A stretch of 6,907 nucleotides of DNA from Thiomargarita sp. (GTDB lineage Bacteria > Pseudomonadota > Gammaproteobacteria > Beggiatoales > Beggiatoaceae), in contig JAGLFE010000285.1 in assembly GCA_023144675.1 (NCBI GenBank), forward strand, positions 1-6,907. Direction: 5' to 3'. Position 1 is the stretch's first letter; each line of letters starts with the position of its first letter. Shown piece after piece: positions 1-5,900 of this stretch. Below the pieces are notes generated by a model. The model saw only the letters and a program-made list of their open reading frames with translations. It was not told the origin of the DNA and did not search any database. A program made the position numbers and the translations under genes.

Positions 1-108
1 CTTATATTTTCTTGGTTTCTATTTTCTTTGCGTAACTTCAGGCATATAATAGGAGAGAATATAACAAACTTTTATAGGATTTTTTGTCATTATTTCAGTC
101 ATTTAATT

Positions 109-136
109 TTGACAATTACATTATTTTAGGTATTAA
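109..136 (+). promoter_or_regulatory. Candidate sigma70-type promoter (TTGACA-16-TATTAA)
   Basis: A consensus -35 box TTGACA (109-114) is followed after 16 bp by TATTAA (131-136). It would start transcription near 143 and give the DUF1566 gene a leader of roughly 315 nt. The perfect -35 is the strongest promoter-like match upstream, but -10-like hexamers are very common in such AT-rich DNA, so a chance match is quite possible. Confidence 0.25.
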
Positions 137-397
137 ACTTTTATTTGCTATTTTAACAGCTTTTTACTCTTTAAAGCAATAAATTATATACCAACACCTA
201 AATTGAGCAAATACTTTTATAATGAAACTTTAAAATCTCAAAATAAAAACTTTACATGATATAATAAAAAAAATTCTACTTAAACTAAATAATATATTAT
301 AATAACATATTTATTCAAATTTAAAGTAGTAATTATATGGAAATAAATTAGAAAGATTTTTAGTTAAATTCTATGTATCAATTTAGCATTCTTTTAT

Positions 398-438
398 GAA
401 TTAGTTAATTCTAATTAAATTATAATATTTTTATATTA
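398..438. promoter_or_regulatory. Three abutting palindromes ahead of the DUF1566 gene
   Basis: Three perfect inverted repeats lie end to end. GAATTA-GT-TAATTC is at 398-411, TAATT-A-AATTA at 412-422, and TAATAT-TTTT-ATATTA at 423-438. A TATAAT hexamer (421-426) sits at the junction of the last two and could be a -10 box giving a leader of about 25-30 nt, although no good -35 lies at the right distance. The position, directly before the Shine-Dalgarno, suits an operator or a leader hairpin, but AT-only palindromes are cheap in this background. Confidence 0.25.
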
Positions 439-446
439 ACAAAATA

Positions 447-452
447 AAGGAG
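447..452 (+). promoter_or_regulatory. Ribosome binding site of the DUF1566 gene
   Basis: AAGGAG lies 7 nt before the ATG at 460. It is the only strong Shine-Dalgarno in the window and fixes the start of the 236-residue protein. Confidence 0.8.
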
Positions 453-459
453 TTTAATT

Positions 460-1170
460 ATGCGTCAAATCAGTATAATTAGTGTATTAGTTTTATTGCC
501 TACTATTATTTTGGCAGAAGGGGTAGTTTCTAAAATTTATCCAATTGTTCAAACCCTAGATAATGCTAATAAAGTTCAATTATTAGATGAAACTGGAGAA
601 TTAACTACATCAAGCGTTGAAACAAATTTAACTCAAATATCAGATAAAAAAGAAGAATATAAGTCAATCAAAATAGTTGAAAGATATGCTGATAATAACG
701 ATGGCACTATAACTGATAATAATACTAGTTTAGTTTGGTTAAAAGATACTAGTTGTTTAGGTAAGCAAAATTGGGAGAATTTAGCAATTCAGATATGCCA
801 TCTAAATGGAAATAAAAAATGTCAAAAACAAGAGGCTAAATTTGAAAAGATGAAATTAAATTGTCAAGATTACACGATTGGTAATTTTACTGATTGGCGA
901 TTACCTAGTTTACAAGAATTAATATCATTACTTGATTATAGCTTTTATAATCCAGTGTTATCAAATACTATAGGAAACGAAAAATGGGGAATAGTTGCTG
1001 AAAATGATAGTTTTTTATCAGTAGAATTAGACTCATATTGGTCAGCAACAACCAGTGCCACCAGTCGAACCTATGCTTGGCATGTACATTTTACTGATGG
1101 TAATATTGGTGTTAGCGATAAAAAATATGCTAAAATCTATGTGTTACCAGTACGTAGTCACAGATATTAA
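460..1170 (+). CDS. Exported DUF1566 (Lcl C-terminal domain) protein
   Basis: This is a predicted secreted protein of 236 residues with unknown biochemical role. Residues 1-19 form a signal peptide: a short basic start (MRQ), a hydrophobic core (about 4-18) and a likely signal peptidase I cleavage after ILA (19/20). Residues 20-72 are a polar, Asp/Thr/Glu-rich linker. Residues 75-233 match the DUF1566/Lcl C-terminal domain: a DNNDGTITDNNTSLVW segment (78-93), the hallmark FTDWRLPSLQEL (143-154), YWSATT (193-198), and a closing VLPVRS (228-233). Four cysteines (C99, C113, C121, C135) could form disulfides after export. About 20 extra residues, with two of the cysteines, appear to be inserted between the usual Trp-containing helix and the DWRLP motif. 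The start is set by the AAGGAG at 447-452. No lipobox is seen, so it is probably periplasmic or released. The 44 bp before glgA hold no clear terminator. Family assignment is strong; function is not inferable. Confidence 0.88.
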   Translation: MRQISIISVLVLLPTIILAEGVVSKIYPIVQTLDNANKVQLLDETGELTTSSVETNLTQISDKKEEYKSIKIVERYADNNDGTITDNNTSLVWLKDTSCLGKQNWENLAIQICHLNGNKKCQKQEAKFEKMKLNCQDYTIGNFTDWRLPSLQELISLLDYSFYNPVLSNTIGNEKWGIVAENDSFLSVELDSYWSATTSATSRTYAWHVHFTDGNIGVSDKKYAKIYVLPVRSHRY

Positions 1171-1188
1171 ATAATACTATTTTATCTC

Positions 1189-1203
1189 AAGTTTATAAGT
1201 TTA
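1189..1203 (+). repeat. Tandem AAGTTTA repeat in the glgA leader
   Basis: AAGTTTA occurs at 1189-1195 and again at 1197-1203, an 8-bp period. The second copy ends 11 nt before the glgA ATG, where a Shine-Dalgarno would be expected, yet no GGAG-like word is present. It may be incidental; it is recorded because it is the only structure in the 44-bp gap. Confidence 0.4.
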
Positions 1204-1214
1204 AAAAAATAATT

Positions 1215-2675
1215 ATGAATGAGTCCAAACTACGTGTACTTTTTGTTGCTTCGGAAGCTTATCCATTAGTAAAAACTGGTGGGTTAGGTGATGTTAGTTA
1301 TTCTTTGCCAAATGCTTTAAGGGGGTTGGACATTGATATACGTTTATTATTACCAGGATATCCTGCTATATTAAAACGATTAGCTTTAATTGAAGTACAC
1401 GAAAATATTAATTTATATCCTTTAAAAACTCCAGTTCGTATTTTAGCTGGTACGATGCCAGGCGAAATTACTCCAGTATATGTGATCGATTGTCCTTATT
1501 TATATGATCGTGATGGTGGTCCTTATCAGGATGATGATGGCATAGAGTGGTCTGATAATGCTTTACGTTTTGGGATGTTATCTAAAGTAGCAGCACTATT
1601 TGGTTCGCATCATTTATTGTTTAAACCTGATATTGTTCATTGCAATGATTGGCAAGTTGGTTTAGCCCCAGCTTTTTCATCCTTTAATACTATTGATACT
1701 GCCAAAACTATTATGAGCGTACATAATATGGCTTATCAAGGAATTTTTGGTCCCGAAGTTATTGAGCTATTTGGATTACCACCCGAAAGTTTCAGTATGT
1801 TTGGTTTGGAATATCATGGCAAAGTATCTTTCTTAAAGGCTGGTTTATTTTATAGCGATTGGATTACAACGGTTAGTCCAAATTATGCTAAGGATATTCA
1901 AACCACTAATTATGGTTGTGGTTTAAATGGTTTGCTATCTGAACATCAGCATAAATTAACTGGCATAGTGAATGGTATTGATACTAATGCTTGGAATCCT
2001 GAAACCGATGAATTTATTAATCGCAATTACAATGTAGATAGTTTACTAATAAAAGTCCGTAACAGCCAAGATTTACGTAATAAATTAAAATTAGCTCCAT
2101 CTAAGCAATCGCCAATAATTGGTATGATTACTCGCTTAACTGAACAAAAGGGAATTGATTTAGTAGTACCGATTATTCCTGATTTAATTAAAGAAGGGGT
2201 TCAATTAGCCATATTAGGCAGTGGCGATCGTAAATTAGAAAAAAGCTTGCAAGAATTAGCATCTCTTTATCCCAAGCAAATAAGTGTAACTATTGGCTAT
2301 GATGAAGAGCTGGCTCATCAAATTGAAGCAGGGGCAAATTTATTTTTGATGCCTTCTAAGTTTGAACCTTGTGGTTTAAATCAAATGTACAGCATGCACT
2401 ATGGTACTTTGCCTATAGTGAGAAATACAGGTGGTTTAGCGGATACGGTGGTGGATGCAACTCCAGACAATATTCAAAATAAAATTGCTACTGGTTTCAT
2501 ATTTGAAAATGAAGATTCAGAAGAATTATTAACTTGTATTAAACGAGCATTGCGTATATTTAATCATGATAAAACAAGTTGGCGACAATTACAAGTAACT
2601 GCCATGAACCGTGATTTTAGTTGGGAAAAAAGTGCCAAACAATATGTATCATTATATCGCCAATTATTAAATTAA
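1215..2675 (+). CDS. glgA: Glycogen synthase (ADP-glucose type, GT5)
   Basis: This cytoplasmic enzyme transfers glucose from ADP-glucose to the non-reducing end of growing alpha-1,4-glucan (EC 2.4.1.21). The 486 residues are a complete GT-B fold, close to the 477 of E. coli GlgA. The N-terminal domain has LFVASEAYPLVKTGGLGDV (9-27) with the substrate-binding Lys K20, HCNDWQVGL (142-150) and SVHNMAYQG (168-176). NGID (253-256) marks the domain hinge. The C-terminal domain has MITRLTEQKG (304-313) with R307 and K312, SKFEPCGLNQ (381-390) with E384 and C386, and NTGGLADTVVD (404-414). By family alignment these are the equivalents of E. coli K15, R300, K305, E377 and C379, so the enzyme should be active. 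The KTGGL loop is the proteobacterial form. The ATG at 1215 leaves only a few residues before the first strand and fits the family, but no Shine-Dalgarno precedes it; translation may rely on an A/U-rich leader or on read-through from the gene upstream. No glgB, glgC, glgP or glgX is in the window. Confidence 0.97.
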   Translation: MNESKLRVLFVASEAYPLVKTGGLGDVSYSLPNALRGLDIDIRLLLPGYPAILKRLALIEVHENINLYPLKTPVRILAGTMPGEITPVYVIDCPYLYDRDGGPYQDDDGIEWSDNALRFGMLSKVAALFGSHHLLFKPDIVHCNDWQVGLAPAFSSFNTIDTAKTIMSVHNMAYQGIFGPEVIELFGLPPESFSMFGLEYHGKVSFLKAGLFYSDWITTVSPNYAKDIQTTNYGCGLNGLLSEHQHKLTGIVNGIDTNAWNPETDEFINRNYNVDSLLIKVRNSQDLRNKLKLAPSKQSPIIGMITRLTEQKGIDLVVPIIPDLIKEGVQLAILGSGDRKLEKSLQELASLYPKQISVTIGYDEELAHQIEAGANLFLMPSKFEPCGLNQMYSMHYGTLPIVRNTGGLADTVVDATPDNIQNKIATGFIFENEDSEELLTCIKRALRIFNHDKTSWRQLQVTAMNRDFSWEKSAKQYVSLYRQLLN

Positions 2676-2787
2676 TAAATGTGAATCAAGAGTTAAAAAC
2701 GTCTTATCCTTGCTTAAATAAAATCCTTGTAGTTTTTTGATATGTACAAAACGTTATTTTCTCTTTTTTATGTTGGTTTCAATGTAA

Positions 2788-2793
2788 TATAAA
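2788..2793 (+). promoter_or_regulatory. Weak -10 candidate for the CHAT-STAND-TPR gene
   Basis: TATAAA at 2788-2793, overlapping TAATAT at 2785-2790, is the best -10-like word in the 2676-2918 gap. It has only a T-tract (about 2764-2769) at the -35 distance. A start from here would fall near 2800, placing the imperfect hairpin at 2801-2830 at the very 5' end of the transcript and leaving a leader of about 119 nt. This is speculative. Confidence 0.15.
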
Positions 2794-2798
2794 ACTAT

Positions 2799-2830
2799 GT
2801 AGGTCTGATTAGCAAAGCGTAATCGAATCT
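2799..2830. repeat. Degenerate REP-like palindrome
   Basis: The segment starts GTAGGTCTGATTAGC, continues AAAGCGTAATC and ends GAATCT. GATTA (2807-2811) pairs with TAATC (2819-2823), with GC/GC inside around an AAA loop and one bulged G. Outside, AGGTCT pairs with GAATCT with wobbles and one mismatch, giving a stem of about 11 bp. From memory it resembles the dispersed palindrome family of form GTAGGTCGGATTAGCG...AGCGTAATCCGAC found in many proteobacterial intergenic regions, here decayed on both arms. It is distinctly less AT-rich than its surroundings. It might act as a leader hairpin or a weak barrier, but has no adjacent T-run on the + strand to make a classic terminator. Confidence 0.6.
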
Positions 2831-2907
2831 AAGAAAACTGCTACAAACTAATTGCTGGCAAAAATACGTAACAAAAAATAAGGTTTATTCTACCAACGAT
2901 TTTATTT

Positions 2908-2911
2908 AAGG
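2908..2911 (+). promoter_or_regulatory. Modest ribosome binding site of the CHAT-STAND-TPR gene
   Basis: AAGG ends 7 nt before the ATG at 2919. The stretch TTTAATTATG just downstream is identical to the one at the DUF1566 start, and glgA also has AATTATG. The site supports the ATG at 2919 as the true start. Confidence 0.6.
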
Positions 2912-2918
2912 TTTAATT

Positions 2919-5900
2919 ATGTCCCTAGAACTAAATTTAAATTTTCCAGATGCTAAACACGTTATCATTAGCTTAATAGAAGCCGAAAAACGTACCAATA
3001 GTCCATTATATACATTTACCCCTCCTTTTTCGAGCAATGGCGAAGAACATTTACGTTGGTATTTAGAGGAATATGCTACCCAATATAGTGCCGATATTGA
3101 CTTTGATACCGCTAAAAAAATTGCTGCCCAATTACCAGTTTTAGGTAAAGCCTTATTTAACCGTATTTTTTCCAAAAGAGTTGCTAAACAGCTATTTAAA
3201 AAATTTAACACTGCACAAAATGAATCAAAAATTTTAACGATTACCGCTGCTCATTCAGAAATTTTATCTTTACCTTGGGAATTATTATATTATCCAAATA
3301 AAACTAAGCAATTTTTAATTGACTTAGATGAGCCAATTTCTATTCGGCGGCAAATGCAAAATTCTGACTTTCCTCAAACAAATATTACTAAACATCAATT
3401 ACATATTTTATTTGTTATTAGTCGTCCCAAAACTAAAGAAAAAATAAGTCATTTTTATGCCGATGTTAATGCGGTTATTGAAAGTGTGGAGGCTTGTATA
3501 GTTGGTCAAGTAAGTATGGAGTTTTTACGTCCAGCAAATATAGAGCATTTACAACAAAGATTAGAAAATCCTAATTTACCGCATATTGATATTTTACATT
3601 TTAATGGACAACATATTTTTGATGAAACCGGTGAATTTGAAAACCAAATTAAATCTAATTTCAGCTTTTTACCCGAAAATTTGCAAAGAGAAATAAACAC
3701 CATACAATTAGGCAAAAATACTGGCTATTTATCCTTTGGAAATGGTCATAATAAAGAAAATCAGCTAGTTCCAGCGCAGTTATTTGCCAACTTATTAAAT
3801 CGTCATCAAATTTCCTTATTAGTTCTATCCAACTGCCAAGCTGATAGCCGTAAAGCCAGTATTGATAATGTAGCCGCCCAATTAGCCGCCACAGGTTTGC
3901 CTTATGTATTAGTTATGCGCTATTCGATGATGATACCAGCGACCAAGCAATTATTTAGCCATTTCTATCAAGCTTTATTGGCAGGTAATTCAGTCGGTAC
4001 TTCTTTAGATAAAGCCCGCTATTCTTTATATGAAAAAACCGAACGCTTGGAAATAGCAAGTATTGAAGAACCGATAAAAATTCATTTATACGATTGGTTT
4101 TTACCAGTGCTTTATCAGCAAATGCAAGATTTACCTTTATTAATACCCGCTAATAATGAAAATTGTCAAAACAACATTATTCTGCATAATTTACCGAAAC
4201 AAGTGGCTTTTTTTGGCAGACAAGATGAATTAAATGAGATTGAACATCAGTTTACGCAAGATGCTCGTCGAATTACTTTGCATGGCGCAGAGGGACAAGG
4301 AAAAACTTGCTTGGCACAGGAAGCAGGACGTTGGTTGCATCGTACGGGCTTATTTCAATGCGTGATTTTTATAGATTTTGCTCGTTATCCAGGTGTTGAC
4401 CCTATTAGCGTGGTGATAAGCACAATTAGCTCGGTGTTAAATAAACAATTATTAAATGTCGATGCTGTAACTAAGGCTTTAAAACGAATTCCTACTTTAT
4501 TAATTTTCGACAATGTTGATTTATTAGCCAGTCAAGTTATTGCAACTCCGGCACCAGCAAACAATATAAATCAAGAATCTGTTCCTCAGCCTGAAAATAA
4601 ACTTTTTACCCAAGAAAATTTAAAGGGCATCAAGAATAAAAGTAGCCAAGTTGATAAAGCAACTGAATTAGCTGAAGTTAAAGCAATGGATACATTATCG
4701 AAGTTATTAAAAGCCGCTAAAAAGTGGTCGGAAGCGGGACAAACACGTTTAATTATTATTTCCCAACAACCTATACAACATCTTGGATTTGCCAATAGAC
4801 GTGGAATGCGTCATTATGCCATGTCCTTGAATGGATTGGATGCAGATAGTGCTTTAGAGCATTTTGATTCTTTGATGCGAAATTCTCATCTTGAGCATAA
4901 ACCGACCAAAAGAGAAGTTAAAAGCTTATTAAAACAAGTTAATCATCATCCTTTGTCAATAATTTTATTAGTTGGACAATTGCGAACTAATAATTTGGGT
5001 AGTGTAATAGCGTGTTTAAATACAGTTCCAACTATGCCGTATGATGCGCTTCCAGAGGATAAAGTTCTACTTGCCTTGCTTAATTTAGCAACTGAAAGGT
5101 TGCATTTAAACCAACTTTACCCTTCAAGAATGAGCTTATTTTATGGTGGTGCATTTGGCAATATGTTACAATCTGTGAGCGATATTCCAGCTACCCAATG
5201 GGAAACGGCAATTCAAATGCTAGAGAATTCCGCATTGCTACAAGCTGAAAATTTACCCAATTTAACTGTTGCTTATTACCGCATTCATCCACGAATTGCC
5301 GCTTTTTTGCGCACCCGTTTATCAGCTACCGAATTGCAGGTGTTAAATGATCGTTATCAGCAAGCTTATTATGAATTAGCCCAATTTTTGTATAACGGTG
5401 AAAATAGCACGCCAATTCAAATACGCATGATTCAACAACAAGAATTACCTAATTTACTCTATGCCGCTTATGGGGCTTTGGAAACTGGGAAACCTTGGGC
5501 AAATGAATTTATTGGCTATGTTTATGCTTTTTTAAATGATTTTGGTATTCGCAGTGATTTAGATCAGGTCGCAATTCAGGAAAAATTGCAAAAAACTCCA
5601 GAAGAATTGCAAACTTGGCTTTCTGCTCAATTGGCACAAGGCGACCAACTTTATAATACTAGTCAATATCAAGCTGCTCAAGACGTTTTTGAAGAAATGC
5701 TGGATGAATTAGAAGATAAACCAGGACATCAACGTTGTGCGGTATCGGGTCGGATGGGACGCTGTTTTGCTGAACAAAGGCAATTCGAGGCGGCGGCAGA
5801 ATATTTTCAACAAAATTTAGCTGAATTGGGTAAATTAGAAGCTTCGCCTGAAGTTTATCAAGAAATGGGAGATATGCACTTATATTTGGCTACAGTGTTG

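Larger units (their letters stand above)
1..459. other. AT-rich non-coding region upstream of the DUF1566 gene
   Basis: No reading frame of useful length, tRNA or rRNA is visible. Stops occur in every frame and the longest ATG-started peptides are only a few residues, for example at 221 and 373. The composition is almost entirely A/T with many short self-complementary words, such as a perfect 12-nt AT palindrome at 289-300, as expected by chance at this composition. It probably carries the promoter of the 460-1170 gene. A distant promoter candidate and a cluster of palindromes are listed separately. Whatever gene lies to the left ends outside the window. Confidence 0.7.

Noticed and set aside
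45..56. TATAAT followed by AGGAGA near the left end, resembling a promoter or ribosome site
   Set aside because: No start codon or reading frame follows, and no -35 box lies at a workable distance.
289..300. Perfect 12-nt palindrome of A and T
   Set aside because: Self-complementary A/T words of this length are expected in such AT-rich DNA, and nothing nearby gives it a function.
2688..2705. Possible terminator hairpin after glgA (AAGA-GTT, AAA loop, AAC-G-TCTT)
   Set aside because: The stem is only 7 A/T-rich pairs with a bulge and no T-tract follows, so it is not a credible intrinsic terminator.
2706..2729. ATCCTTG occurring twice, 17 bp apart (2706-2712, 2723-2729)
   Set aside because: A 7-mer direct repeat without further extension or a partner; too weak to call an operator or attachment site.
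2906..3211. Reverse-strand open frame of 101 codons
   Set aside because: It lies antisense to the conserved CHAT N-terminus, has no recognisable domain and no supporting ribosome site; it is a shadow of the real gene.
3506..3715. Reverse-strand open frame of 69 codons
   Set aside because: It is antisense to the CHAT His-motif region, and its Cys/Lys-rich composition is typical of reverse reading of AT-rich coding DNA.
4530..4736. Suspected frameshift or foreign insertion at the polar segment of the STAND domain
   Set aside because: The frame continues cleanly into the next core strand, and there are no flanking repeats or target-site duplications.
4586..4795. Reverse-strand open frame of 69 codons
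   Set aside because: It is antisense to the polar insert and sensor strand of the STAND domain and shows no family features.
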